Source: Candidatus Gastranaerophilales bacterium (GTDB lineage: Bacteria; Cyanobacteriota; Vampirovibrionia; Gastranaerophilales; Gastranaerophilaceae). Taken from it: a stretch of 64,000 bases of DNA. This document shows positions 1 through 8,296 of the stretch, one piece after another. Where the stretch lies: NCBI GenBank assembly GCA_944325595.1, contig CALVAQ010000003.1, positions 62,001 through 126,000 of the forward strand, in the 5' to 3' direction. A program made the position numbers and the translations under genes. A model generated the notes under the pieces. The model saw only the letters and a list, made by a program, of their open reading frames with translations, was not told the origin of the DNA and did no database searches. Each line of letters begins with the position of its first letter. The first letter of the stretch is position 1.

Positions 1-414
1 AAATTCATGTATCAGATAGTATTCTAAAAGATCTTTTATTATTTTGTGTTCTTGTTTTGCTCCCATAAAAGCTGTCACAGGTGAATAAATATCTTTCCAT
101 TTTTCAAAACCGGAAACAAAATCGTGTACGAGAAATCTGTCTATGTTTTGAGTGATTTCAACATCCGTGTCAAGATAAATCCCGCCATGGTTGTATAAAG
201 CGTACAGTCTGATATAGTCGGAAACGAATGCCCATTTTTTGTTTTCAAAAGCCTGTTGGGCGTATTTGTTTTTGATTTTTTCAAATTCTTCATTGCCCCA
301 CTCTATAATTTCATAATCAGGACAATATTTTTTCCAACTTTCTATGCATTTGATGACAGAATCGGGTTTTTCTGCTGTTCCAACCCAAACGTAATGAATT
401 TTTTTAGGTATCAT
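1..414 (-). CDS. Partial glycosyltransferase with DXD motif (capsular/OCH1-like sugar transferase)
   Basis: The start and first 138 codons are present; the 3' end runs off the left edge. The N-terminus reads MIPKKIHYVWVG, typical of the DXD sugar-binding glycosyltransferases related to OCH1 and capsule synthesis enzymes. The sequence then shows SDYIRLYALYNHGG and the metal/nucleotide-sugar motif DTD at residues 82-84. The start is ATG with an AAGG ribosome site about 7 bases upstream. It probably transfers a hexose onto a surface polysaccharide in the cytoplasm; donor and acceptor cannot be read from the sequence. The family call is strong, the exact role unknown. Confidence 0.85.
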   Translation of the reverse strand, partial: MIPKKIHYVWVGTAEKPDSVIKCIESWKKYCPDYEIIEWGNEEFEKIKNKYAQQAFENKKWAFVSDYIRLYALYNHGGIYLDTDVEITQNIDRFLVHDFVSGFEKWKDIYSPVTAFMGAKQEHKIIKDLLEYYLIHEF

Positions 415-543
415 GTATTGCCTTTTGCATATAAATCCAATGATTTATATTGTAGGTTTAGTGATGTAAAATGTCAACAAAGTATATAAAAATTGATATA
501 TAAAGTTGTTTTTTGACACAAAAGACATTGCAATAATTATATT

Positions 544-870
544 GTGCAAAGTACGGAAACAAAAAATTTACTCGGTAAGAGAATAAAAGAGCTGCGTAAA
601 ACCAAAGGATATACGCAGGAGAAATTGTCTGAAGCAATAGGGGTAGATTCAAAACATCTTAGCAGGGTGGAGTGCGGAATAAATTTTCCCTCATTGGATT
701 TGCTGTCAAAAATTTCTAAAGTGCTTGATGTAGAACCGTCAATGCTCTTTCAAACAGCACATTTAAAGGATAGAAAAACGCTGCTGAATGAAATAAGAGC
801 TATTCTCACAAATCAAACCGATGAAAAAATACGCCTTTTTTACAAAATACTGCTTGATATTTCAGATTGA
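544..870 (+). CDS. XRE-family helix-turn-helix transcriptional regulator
   Basis: A 108-residue protein with one Cro/C1-type HTH at about residues 8-62 (LGKRIKELRKTKGYTQEKLS, then SRVECG and PSLDLLSKISKVLDV), followed by a short helical tail of about 45 residues that could serve dimerisation. The start is GTG; no Shine-Dalgarno site is seen. A TTGACA lies at 513-518 and an AT-rich -10-like stretch runs right up to the GTG, so the start or the promoter assignment may be slightly off. Targets are unknown. It stands alone between a glycosyltransferase on the other strand and the repeat/tmRNA region. Confidence 0.85.
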   Translation: MQSTETKNLLGKRIKELRKTKGYTQEKLSEAIGVDSKHLSRVECGINFPSLDLLSKISKVLDVEPSMLFQTAHLKDRKTLLNEIRAILTNQTDEKIRLFYKILLDISD

Positions 871-947
871 AAAACTTGGACTGAAAGCTCAATCTGTAAT
901 TTGCAGCTTTTATGCTTAATAACAGCACTGGTTTAGTCAAAGAATTG

Positions 948-956
948 TGCTATAAT
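948..956 (+). promoter_or_regulatory. Extended -10 promoter upstream of the 102-bp repeats and tmRNA
   Basis: TGCTATAAT, a perfect extended -10 element, would start transcription near 963. The next gene downstream on this strand is the tmRNA at 1271, with no better promoter seen between them. It may therefore drive a tmRNA precursor carrying about 300 bases of repeat-containing leader. No good -35 is visible, as is usual for extended -10 promoters. Confidence 0.5.
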
Positions 957-1007
957 ATTAAATACACTGTACTTTGAAATATGAATATTTAATGTTGTAT
1001 TTTGAAA

Positions 1008-1224
1008 GCGAAAGCCGGTGTGAAAACCGATACGGTTCGACGAAGGTCGAAGCGGAGAGGTTGAAACATAATAAAAGCGGCGTAACAAATCTGAGATTTG
1101 ACAGCCGCAGCGAAAGCCGGTGTGAAAACCGATACGGTTCGACGAAGGTCGAAGCGGAGAGGTTGAAACATAATAAAAGCGGCGTAACAAATCTGAGATT
1201 TGACAGCCGCAGCGTAAACCGGTG
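1008..1224. repeat. 102-bp tandem direct repeat, two full copies and a degenerate third start
   Basis: Copy 1 begins at 1008, copy 2 at 1110, and a partial, diverged third unit begins at 1212. The two full copies look identical. Each unit holds three hairpin-forming segments: AACCG-ATA-CGGTT, TTCGAC-GAAG-GTCGAA, and a larger one pairing GCGGC with GCCGC and CAAATCT with AGATTTG. The unit is more GC-rich than its surroundings. Because 102 is divisible by three, open frames run through it on both strands. I see no protein homology and regard the element as nucleic-acid structure. Confidence 0.85.
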
Positions 1225-1270
1225 CTAAGCTGACGGAAACGTTCAGTTTTCAAAATCTTCTCAACAATAT

Positions 1271-1680
1271 GGGGACGTTTTGGATTTGACGGGGTGATCG
1301 TTTGTATCAAACTGCGGGTCCGAGCGCTGTTCTCGGTTATCAACGAGCAACTTAAATTAAACGCTAACAACGTTATCGAAGGCAATTTCGGCAGAAGCGC
1401 AGCTAGAATGGCTGCTTAGTAACCGATAGTTCGACAGACTGAACTATGCCCACTCTGTACGGCCAGCTTGCCGCTGTGCAGGGTCCACTATGCAAGATGC
1501 AGTACGGTGATGAGAATTAGCCGTATCAAGTTTTTTCTCAAGGAGCGTATCTCTTGAAACTGCTTTGTCTTAGTTTAGGTTGTGGATGCTTTCCTTGCTA
1601 AGGCGAGATAAAACGCACCTACGCTCGTAGATGTTTGCTGCATTCCATTTCGGACAGGGGTTCGATTCCCCTCGTCTCCA
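1271..1680 (+). ncRNA. ssrA: Transfer-messenger RNA (tmRNA)
   Basis: tmRNA rescues stalled ribosomes by acting first as an alanyl-tRNA and then as a short message. The 5' end GGGGACG pairs with 3' CGTCTCC, allowing one G-U pair, to make the acceptor stem. The 3' part has a clear T-arm with GGTTCGATTCC at 1658-1669, ending in CA. The CCA tail is not fully encoded. A resume codon GCT at 1363 opens a frame that stops at 1417-1419 and encodes the tag ANNVIEGNFGRSAARMAA, ending in the usual hydrophobic/Ala-Ala degron. It is a one-piece tmRNA; pseudoknots are expected between the tag and the T-arm. Confidence 0.97.
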
Positions 1681-1736
1681 TAATTTTTTCATATTTTAAA
1701 GTTTAGATTTTTGTGGAATCGAACCCCACGGGGTTC
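1673..1736. repeat. Direct repeat copy A, including last 8 bases of ssrA
   Basis: This 64-base segment begins inside the tmRNA acceptor stem (CGTCTCCA) and ends with a GAACCCC-AC-GGGGTTC hairpin. It recurs at 1906-1970 with a single inserted C. It also contains GGAATCGAACCCC (1715-1727), the reverse complement of the tmRNA T-arm at 1657-1669. A repeat that carries the 3' end of ssrA is what an integrative element's attachment site looks like. Confidence 0.8.
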
Positions 1737-1905
1737 TCCCTCTCGTGAATAAGACATTTTTACCTTTTTTCGGATTATAGGCAGCTCTGTGTTCTTTTGT
1801 TCGTTCTGTTTTACTTTGTAAAACAATCACTCACACCGAACACTGCCGCCGGACGTGCTCGCTCGTCTACGCAGTAGACTCGACTCCGCACTAGCCAAAA
1901 TCCTC

Positions 1906-1970
1906 CGTCTCCATAATTTTTTCATATTTTAAAGTTTAGATTTTTGTGGAATCGAACCCCCACGGGGTTC
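1906..1970. repeat. Direct repeat copy B, att-like duplication of the ssrA 3' end
   Basis: This is the second copy of the segment at 1673-1736, differing by one inserted C in the hairpin loop. The 169 bases between the copies (1737-1905) hold no plausible gene. They do contain small palindromes, such as GTCTAC-GCA-GTAGAC. The arrangement would fit a decayed or scar integration site, or a simple local duplication. Confidence 0.75.
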
Positions 1971-2121
1971 GGGGCGGAGCCCTGATGTGATTTCGGTTAG
2001 AGATTTTTAAATGAAGAAATAAAAATTTGCCGTACCGAATTTGACATTTTGCGAGCGGACGGAAATTTTTGTTTCTGAATTTTAAAATCTCTTTTGAGAG
2101 CGTATGTTTCTCTTTCTTTGG

Positions 2122-2170
2122 GTTACTTTCTTTCTCTTTGCACACGCAATTCAAAGAGAAAGAAAGTAAC
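2122..2170. repeat. Perfect 19-bp inverted repeat with 11-base loop
   Basis: GTTACTTTCTTTCTCTTTG at 2122-2140 is exactly complementary to 2152-2170. It lies 89 bases beyond the stop of the GH13 gene and may end transcription from it. A similar palindrome, with the same purine/pyrimidine bias and followed by the same ATATAAA, occurs at 17787-17831, so it looks like a dispersed family. Nothing else in 1971-2258 resembles a gene. Confidence 0.75.
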
Positions 2171-2258
2171 ATATAAAAATAAAGATTTAGGTTTTAAAAA
2201 CAAAGATATTTGTTTTATCTTCCTCTTATTCTTTTGAATAATGCCAAAAGACAAAGAA

Positions 2259-4319
2259 TTACATTTTTAACCACATTGCATCGTATGCATCGAGCCTTAC
2301 CGTAAATTTCTTATTTTGTGCTTTAGCTCTGACCATTTTGTCTGTGAGCAAATCTTTCAAGAAAATATCTTTTGATTTTTTTCCGAAATCATCATTCGTA
2401 AATATAACAGTAGCCTTAATTTTATCTGGCGAAAGGTTGTTTATTACAACAATTCTGTCATCTTTGTATTCTCTTACGTACGCAAATACTTCCGGTGATT
2501 CCGTTTTTATTTCAGTGAATGTTCCTCTGGTCATTACAGGATATTGTTTTCTGACACGTATGAGTTTTTTTACTCTTGCGTAAACTCTGTGATTGTACGA
2601 GTCAGAATTTTTCATTGCATCATAAAAGACTTTTTGTTTGATAGGTCCTCTGTTTATATCTCTGCTGTCAAAGTAGCTCAGCATTTTTGTCTTGTTTTTC
2701 TTGTCTGCTTTTTGCTTTTGTTCACGCAGCTTTGCGCTCTGTTTGGCGTTTGCGTAATTATTCGGCATACCTATTTCATCGCCGTAGTATATAATAGGCA
2801 CACCCGGCAGCGAAAGCAGGATTGAAAAAGCCATACCTATTCTGTCCGGGTCTTTGTCCAAAAAGCTTGCCAGTCTGCCGCTGACACCATAACCTTTTCT
2901 GAAAGCGGCTCCTTTCGGTGCCAGCCCGTCAAAGAGCAGCTCTCTTGTTTTTTCGTTTACCATTTCGAGAGTAAGTTCGTCATGTACTCTCAAAAACATT
3001 GCCCAGGCTGTTGAGTCGGGGATTTTTGGAGTGTTTTTGTATGCTTTCCAAAAATACGTATTGTCTGCCGTTACAAGAGAAGCCCAGATAGCAGGCATGT
3101 ATGGGAAGTGATAGCAGATTTGAACTTCGTTTGTTCTGACTATTTCTTTTAAATTATCTTTTATTTTGTGTTCAACTTTTCTGTCCGTTCCGAAATACGG
3201 CAGAATATTTTTTGGCTGCTGGCATGCTTCTGCCTGAATAACTGAACGCGGCGCTATTGTTTGCAAAAACGCACTCACAAGCTGGATTATATAATGTGTT
3301 TTTGGTTGGTTTTCCGCACTGGTACCGGGTTCTTTGCTCAAATACGGAATAGCATCCATTCTGAAAATATCTATACCCATATTTGCCCAGAAAGCAACTG
3401 TTTCCAGCATATAGTACATTACTTCCGGATTCTCCCAGTTTACGTCAAGCTGAAACGGATAAAATGTATGATAAACGTAATAGTCTTTTCCTTTGATAGT
3501 AACTTTTCTGTAATGGTTGTCTGTCTGATCGGGGAAGATAAGTCTTCTTTTGGAAATCGTTCCGTTAGGTTCTTTGTATTCAACCATATACCCCAGTTTT
3601 TCATCTTTGTAGGATTTGTATTCGGGCATTTCTTCTTTCACAACAAAGTAGTGAAGTTTCTTCAAATCTCCTTTCAGCGCCTGCTGAAACCATTCATGCT
3701 GGTCTGAAAAATGGTTCAAAATCAAATCTGCCTTGATTTTGAATCCCTTTTCTTTTGCTGCAGCCATAAACTCTTCAAATTCAGGCAATCCGCCCAAATC
3801 CTGACGGACATTTCTCGGGTCTCTTACATCAAAGCCCGAATCATTCATTGGAGAGTCCGCAAAGGGCAAAATGTATATGGTTGTAACACCCAAATCTTTC
3901 AAGTAATCAAGCATGCCTGTAAGCGTTTTGAATGTAGCCGGTTTTCCGCTTTCATCCTGTCCGAACTGGTCGGGATAAAACATATAAATGACTTCTTCTT
4001 TGTACCAGTCTGACTCTCTTTTTACGTCATCTTCATACAGGTCTTTTGAGCGCTGAAACTTTGCTTTTTTTATGATTTTTTCAACCTGAGGATAAATCAC
4101 ATCTACCTGCTCTTTGCCGTATATATGAGCAATCGAAGTTTTCATTTCGGTTTCGAGTTTTTTGGGCACAAGGTTGTCATAGTTCAAGTTCGAAACTTTT
4201 TTTACATTCTTTGTTTTGCCCGCAGCTGCAGATGCATAAGTCTGAGCAAGAACGCTTGCACCGGAATATGCAAACAAAATTGAGCAAAGCACGATTAGGG
4301 AAATTATACGTTTATACAT
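2259..4319 (-). CDS. Secreted GH13 alpha-glucosyl enzyme, trehalose-synthase-like
   Basis: The protein has 686 residues. A signal peptide covers about residues 1-25 (MYKRIISLIVLCSILFAYSG, then ASVLAQ), so it is exported. The GH13 barrel shows region I DLILNH (198-203), region II FRMDA with nucleophile Asp322, region III QAEA with acid/base Glu364, and region IV VHDE with His446-Asp447. The segments DIFRMDAIPYLSKEPGT, LRVHDELTLEMV and LPGVPIIYYGDEIGM match trehalose synthase/GH13_16 best. TreS normally has Asn before the His-Asp; here it is Val. It either isomerises maltose/trehalose or degrades alpha-glucans outside the cytoplasm. TreS is usually cytoplasmic, so alpha-amylase activity is a real alternative. 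Confidence 0.85.
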   Translation of the reverse strand: MYKRIISLIVLCSILFAYSGASVLAQTYASAAAGKTKNVKKVSNLNYDNLVPKKLETEMKTSIAHIYGKEQVDVIYPQVEKIIKKAKFQRSKDLYEDDVKRESDWYKEEVIYMFYPDQFGQDESGKPATFKTLTGMLDYLKDLGVTTIYILPFADSPMNDSGFDVRDPRNVRQDLGGLPEFEEFMAAAKEKGFKIKADLILNHFSDQHEWFQQALKGDLKKLHYFVVKEEMPEYKSYKDEKLGYMVEYKEPNGTISKRRLIFPDQTDNHYRKVTIKGKDYYVYHTFYPFQLDVNWENPEVMYYMLETVAFWANMGIDIFRMDAIPYLSKEPGTSAENQPKTHYIIQLVSAFLQTIAPRSVIQAEACQQPKNILPYFGTDRKVEHKIKDNLKEIVRTNEVQICYHFPYMPAIWASLVTADNTYFWKAYKNTPKIPDSTAWAMFLRVHDELTLEMVNEKTRELLFDGLAPKGAAFRKGYGVSGRLASFLDKDPDRIGMAFSILLSLPGVPIIYYGDEIGMPNNYANAKQSAKLREQKQKADKKNKTKMLSYFDSRDINRGPIKQKVFYDAMKNSDSYNHRVYARVKKLIRVRKQYPVMTRGTFTEIKTESPEVFAYVREYKDDRIVVINNLSPDKIKATVIFTNDDFGKKSKDIFLKDLLTDKMVRAKAQNKKFTVRLDAYDAMWLKM

Positions 4320-4451
4320 AATATTTTTGTCTTTCTTTGATAACTTAAATAATTATTATTTGTTAAATAATTACAAGTCAATAAATGTTAAAGTATAATA
4401 AGCTCGTTGTTTATGATATGTTGTACAGGAGAGTTAGGAAGATAGCACCCT

Positions 4452-5765
4452 ATGGAAATAATAACAAATCCCGTCATAATTTCAGTTGTATTATTGTGCA
4501 CCTTGTGCGTTTTAAGGATAAATGTTCTTCTGGCGATAATTATTTCGTCAATAGCTGCCGGAATTGCGGCAGGCATGCCGGTCACAAAGATTATGCAAAC
4601 ATTTATTTCAGGAATGGGAAACAACTCTGAAACCGCATTGAGTTATATTCTTCTCGGTGCTTTTGCCGCAGCAATGACTCATACGGGACTTGCACCCATT
4701 CTCGCAAAGAAAATTGCAAATGTAATAAAAGGAAATGCACTTTATCTTCTTTGCATAATAGCGGCAATAGCAGTGCTGTCGCAAAACCTTATCCCTGTGC
4801 ATATTGCTTTTATTCCTATCTTGATACCGCCGTTGCTGCATGTTATGAACAAAATGAAACTGGACCGACGCTCGGTAGCGTGTGCACTGGCGTTCGGGTT
4901 AAAAACACCTTATATTGCAATACCTGCGGGATTTGGTTTGATATTTCAAGGATTGATTGCTGACAATTTAAGTCAGAACGGAATGCAGGTTTCTGTCTCT
5001 CAAATATGGAAAGCAAACTGGTTTTTGGCTCTTGCAATGATGACGGGGCTTTTGATTGCCGTTTTTATTACCTACAGAAAGCCCAGAGAATACAAAGATA
5101 CAACAATTGATATTAATGCTGAAGCAGAGAATATAAAAGACGAGAAATTCAACAAAAATCATTACCTGACTCTTTTTGCCGCATTTGCAACACTCGGAGT
5201 ACAGCTCTGGACAAATTCATTGCCGCTCGGGGCACTGGTCGGGCTTACCGTAATTTTTGGCACAGGTGCAATTGACCACAAAAAAATGGACAAACTTATG
5301 AACGAGGGCATCGGGCTGATGGGGTATGTCGCTTTTGTAATGCTTGTTGCTGCGGGGTTTGCTCTGGTTTTAAAAGAGACAGGCGCTATTGAGTCACTGG
5401 TTCATCTTGCAGCGGGATTTATGTGCGGAAGCAGACTGCTTGCGGCTACAATAATGCTTGCCATCGGGCTTTTTATTACAATGGGAATAGGAACCTCTTT
5501 CGGTACAATACCCATACTTGCGGTTTTGTTCGTGCCGATTTGTGCAAAAATCGGACTTAGCTTGCCTGCAACAATAATTTTAATGTCAGCTGCCGCTGCT
5601 CTCGGTGATGCCGGTTCTCCTGCCTCAGACACGACACTCGGTCCCACTGCGGGGCTGAATGCTGACGGACAGCACAACCATATTACGGATACATGTATTC
5701 CTACATTTTTGCATTACAACATCCCGCTGATTATTTTTGCGGTACTGGCTGTTTATATTTTCTAA
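4452..5765 (+). CDS. NhaC/YuiF-type transporter (putative amino-acid permease or Na+/H+ antiporter)
   Basis: A 437-residue inner-membrane protein with about 11-12 hydrophobic segments. The C-terminal half carries the conserved stretch GIGTSFGTIPILAVL and then ALGDAGSPASDTTLGPTAG. Both are characteristic of the Na+/H+ antiporter-like ion transporter group that includes B. subtilis YuiF, a proposed histidine permease. The start ATG follows AGGAGAG and AGGAAG stretches in a leader; a TATAAT box lies at about 4396-4401. It is convergent with yebC, only two bases separating the stops. The substrate cannot be decided from sequence. Confidence 0.8.
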   Translation: MEIITNPVIISVVLLCTLCVLRINVLLAIIISSIAAGIAAGMPVTKIMQTFISGMGNNSETALSYILLGAFAAAMTHTGLAPILAKKIANVIKGNALYLLCIIAAIAVLSQNLIPVHIAFIPILIPPLLHVMNKMKLDRRSVACALAFGLKTPYIAIPAGFGLIFQGLIADNLSQNGMQVSVSQIWKANWFLALAMMTGLLIAVFITYRKPREYKDTTIDINAEAENIKDEKFNKNHYLTLFAAFATLGVQLWTNSLPLGALVGLTVIFGTGAIDHKKMDKLMNEGIGLMGYVAFVMLVAAGFALVLKETGAIESLVHLAAGFMCGSRLLAATIMLAIGLFITMGIGTSFGTIPILAVLFVPICAKIGLSLPATIILMSAAAALGDAGSPASDTTLGPTAGLNADGQHNHITDTCIPTFLHYNIPLIIFAVLAVYIF

Positions 5766-5767
5766 AT

Positions 5768-6520
5768 CTACAGCTGGACTTTATCCATGACTTCATCAGG
5801 GATATCAAAGTTTGAATAAACATTTTGAACATCATCGTGTTCTTCGAGCTTGTCCATCAAAAGCAAAATCATTCTTGCTGTCTTTTCGTCGGTAATTTCA
5901 AGAGTATTTTGCGGTATTTTGTTAAGCTCTGCGGTTTTGTGTTTGAAACCTGCTTTTTCCAGCCCTTCAACTACGCTCTGGAAATTGTCCGGCGTTGTAA
6001 TAACTTTGTATTCATCATCTTCATCAACAAAATCATCGGCACCGGCATTGATAGCCTCATTAAACAGCTGTTCGTAATCGACTTCATCCTTGTCGAAAGT
6101 AACAATACCGGCATCTTTGAACATCCAGCCGACACAGCCTGTTTCTCCGAGGTTTCCGTTAAATTTTGTAAAATAGCTTCTGATATCGCCTGCAGTACGG
6201 TTTCTGTTGTCAGTCATAGCTTCTACAATAACGGCAACACCGCCTGCACCGTAGCCTTCGTAGGTAAGTTCTTCATAGTTTTCTCCGGCTCCCGCTCCGA
6301 CACCTTTTTCGATAGCTCTTTTGATGTTGTCATTCGGAAGTCCGCCTGCTTTTGCTTTTTCAATAGCCGTTCTCAAGCGGAAATTTCCTGCCGGATCGCC
6401 GCCGCCCATTTTTGCGGCAACTATGATTTCTCTTGAATATTTTTGAAAAGCAACACCTCTTTGGGCATCTACTTTAGCTTTTTTGTGTTTAATGGTTGAC
6501 CATTTTGAGTGTCCTGACAT
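5768..6520 (-). CDS. yebC: YebC/PmpR family protein (TACO1-like)
   Basis: A 250-residue protein, full family length. It begins [20 protein letters not shown], the signature N-terminus, and contains [11 protein letters not shown] and [23 protein letters not shown]. YebC proteins bind DNA as regulators in some bacteria and help ribosomes through proline-rich stretches in others. The start has AAGGA upstream. It lies 20 bases downstream of ilvD on the same strand, so the two may be cotranscribed, though no functional link is known. Confidence 0.96.
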   Translation of the reverse strand: MSGHSKWSTIKHKKAKVDAQRGVAFQKYSREIIVAAKMGGGDPAGNFRLRTAIEKAKAGGLPNDNIKRAIEKGVGAGAGENYEELTYEGYGAGGVAVIVEAMTDNRNRTAGDIRSYFTKFNGNLGETGCVGWMFKDAGIVTFDKDEVDYEQLFNEAINAGADDFVDEDDEYKVITTPDNFQSVVEGLEKAGFKHKTAELNKIPQNTLEITDEKTARMILLLMDKLEEHDDVQNVYSNFDIPDEVMDKVQL

Positions 6521-6540
6521 ATATATTTTCCTTTATTAAT

Positions 6541-8199
6541 CTATAATGTTACTGCTCCGGCATTAGCGCTCTGAACGATTTTTGCATATTTTGCAAGATA
6601 ACCTTTTACTTCTTTAGGCGGCAAAGGTTTGAACTCTTTTCGTCTTGATTCAAGTTCTTCATCAGAAACAAGCAGTTCTATACTTCTTGCCGGTATATCT
6701 ATTTTAATTTTATCACCATTTTTTATCAAGCCTATAATTCCGCCCATTGCAGCTTCAGGACAAATGTGTCCTATGCAGAGCCCTCTTGTTCCGCCGGAAA
6801 ATCTTCCGTCTGTAATCAGGGCAACTTTTGCGCCAAGCCCTTTACCGACAAGCATGGAAGTCGGTGCAAGCATTTCTCTCATACCGGGTCCGCCTTTGGG
6901 TCCTTCATAGCAGATTACAACAACATCGCCTTCTTTGATTTTGTTTTTGTCAATTGCTTCCATTGTTTCTTCTTCTGAGTTGAACACTTTTGCCGTTCCT
7001 TCAAAAGTCAAGGCGGAAGGGTCAACACCCGAAATCTTGATTACGGCGCCGTCTTTTGCAAGGTTGCCTTTTAATATTCCAAGTCCGGGATTTGAGGTAA
7101 TAGGATTGTCCAGTGTGTGGATAATAGTGTTGTCTGCCCAGGCATGTTTTGCTATTTCACTGATTTTGAGACCTGACACGCCTTTTGTATCTTTAAATTC
7201 CGGCGTTTTGCCGTATAAAGTTTTTAATACGGCAGGAATGCCGCCTGCGTTGTGTAAATCTGTCATTGTGGGTAGAGCAGAGGGGTCAAGTTTGATAATT
7301 TGAGGGATTTTGTAGCTCAGTTCGTCAAAATCGTTCAGTGTAATGTCAATTCCTCCGGAGTTTGCAATTGCAAGCAAATGCAAAATAGAATTTGTTGAAC
7401 CGCCGAGAGCCAAATCCGTTACTATAGCGTTTCTCATAGAATCTTTTGTAATGATATCGGAGGGCTTTATGTTGTGTTTTACGAGTTCAACGACCCTCAA
7501 ACCTGATTCAAAAGCAATTTGTTTTTTCTTTGCTGATACTGCCGATGCCGTGGCACAGAAAGGAAGGCTCATGCCCATAACTTCCGTAAGACACGCCATT
7601 GTGTTGGCGGTATATAAGCCCTGACAAGAACCTGCTGACGGGCAGCATTCTTCTTCCATCTCATGCAGACGGTCTTCCGTAATTTTTCCTGCGGACAATT
7701 TGCCGATAGCCTCAAAGGAGCCTCTAATCATTGTCAAAACTTCATTTTTCGAACAGCCGTCAATCATAGGTCCTGCTGTTACGACAATACAGGGGATATC
7801 GAGTCTCAATGCGGCAATAAGCATTCCGGGGGTGATTTTGTCACAGTTTGTAAGCAAAACAAGTCCGTCAAGCTGATGGGCTTCTGCTACTGTTTCAACA
7901 CAATCGGCAATTAAATCACGTGAAGGCAGAGAGTATTTCATTCCGCAGTGACCCATCGCAATTCCGTCGCATACGGCAGGAACACCGAAAATAAAAGACT
8001 GTCCGCCGCCTGAGTGGATACCTTTTTCTATTTGTCTTTCCAAATCACGCATGCCTGCATGACCAGGAACGAGGTCTGAAAAGGAGCTGGCTATGCCGAT
8101 AAACGGTCTTTTCATTCCTTCTTTTGAAACACCCGCTGCATACAATAATGAGCGGTGCGGTGCTTTGTGTATACCTTTTTTTACGTTGTCGCTTCTCAT
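6541..8199 (-). CDS. ilvD: Dihydroxy-acid dehydratase
   Basis: A 552-residue enzyme of normal length that dehydrates 2,3-dihydroxy-isovalerate and -methylvalerate, the third common step of valine/isoleucine synthesis. Seen: [16 protein letters not shown] near the N-terminus, the Fe-S cysteine motifs [13 protein letters not shown] and [15 protein letters not shown], and C-terminal [22 protein letters not shown]. No other ilv genes are in the window. The start ATG is preceded by GGGGAAG. No leader peptide or T-box is visible upstream. Confidence 0.97.
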   Translation of the reverse strand: MRSDNVKKGIHKAPHRSLLYAAGVSKEGMKRPFIGIASSFSDLVPGHAGMRDLERQIEKGIHSGGGQSFIFGVPAVCDGIAMGHCGMKYSLPSRDLIADCVETVAEAHQLDGLVLLTNCDKITPGMLIAALRLDIPCIVVTAGPMIDGCSKNEVLTMIRGSFEAIGKLSAGKITEDRLHEMEEECCPSAGSCQGLYTANTMACLTEVMGMSLPFCATASAVSAKKKQIAFESGLRVVELVKHNIKPSDIITKDSMRNAIVTDLALGGSTNSILHLLAIANSGGIDITLNDFDELSYKIPQIIKLDPSALPTMTDLHNAGGIPAVLKTLYGKTPEFKDTKGVSGLKISEIAKHAWADNTIIHTLDNPITSNPGLGILKGNLAKDGAVIKISGVDPSALTFEGTAKVFNSEEETMEAIDKNKIKEGDVVVICYEGPKGGPGMREMLAPTSMLVGKGLGAKVALITDGRFSGGTRGLCIGHICPEAAMGGIIGLIKNGDKIKIDIPARSIELLVSDEELESRRKEFKPLPPKEVKGYLAKYAKIVQSANAGAVTL

Positions 8200-8282
8200 A
8201 ATTTCTTCCCCGATTTTTTGTTGTCCTGTCTATTTAGACCGTTATTACAAATAAAATTATACTACAAGTTTTTGAATAATAT

Positions 8283-8290
8283 GCTATAAT
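8283..8290 (+). promoter_or_regulatory. Extended -10 promoter, leaderless geometry
   Basis: TGCTATAAT covers 8282-8290, with TATAAT at 8285-8290. Only six bases (8291-8296) separate it from the ATG at 8297, so transcription should begin at or next to the A of the start codon. No Shine-Dalgarno site fits. Confidence 0.65.
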
Positions 8291-8296
8291 CTAGCA

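Noticed and set aside
1008..1224. CRISPR array
   Set aside because: The units are 102 bp with no spacers between them and no cas genes.
974..1228. Open frames on both strands through the 102-bp repeats, readable as an Arg/Glu-rich 34-residue repeat protein
   Set aside because: The unit length is a multiple of three and free of stops, so frames run through by chance. No ribosome site is seen, and the hairpins explain the conservation better.
1936..2172. Minus-strand 78-codon frame
   Set aside because: It is made of the palindrome and the duplicated att-like segment; composition is Lys/Ser-rich and there is no start signal.
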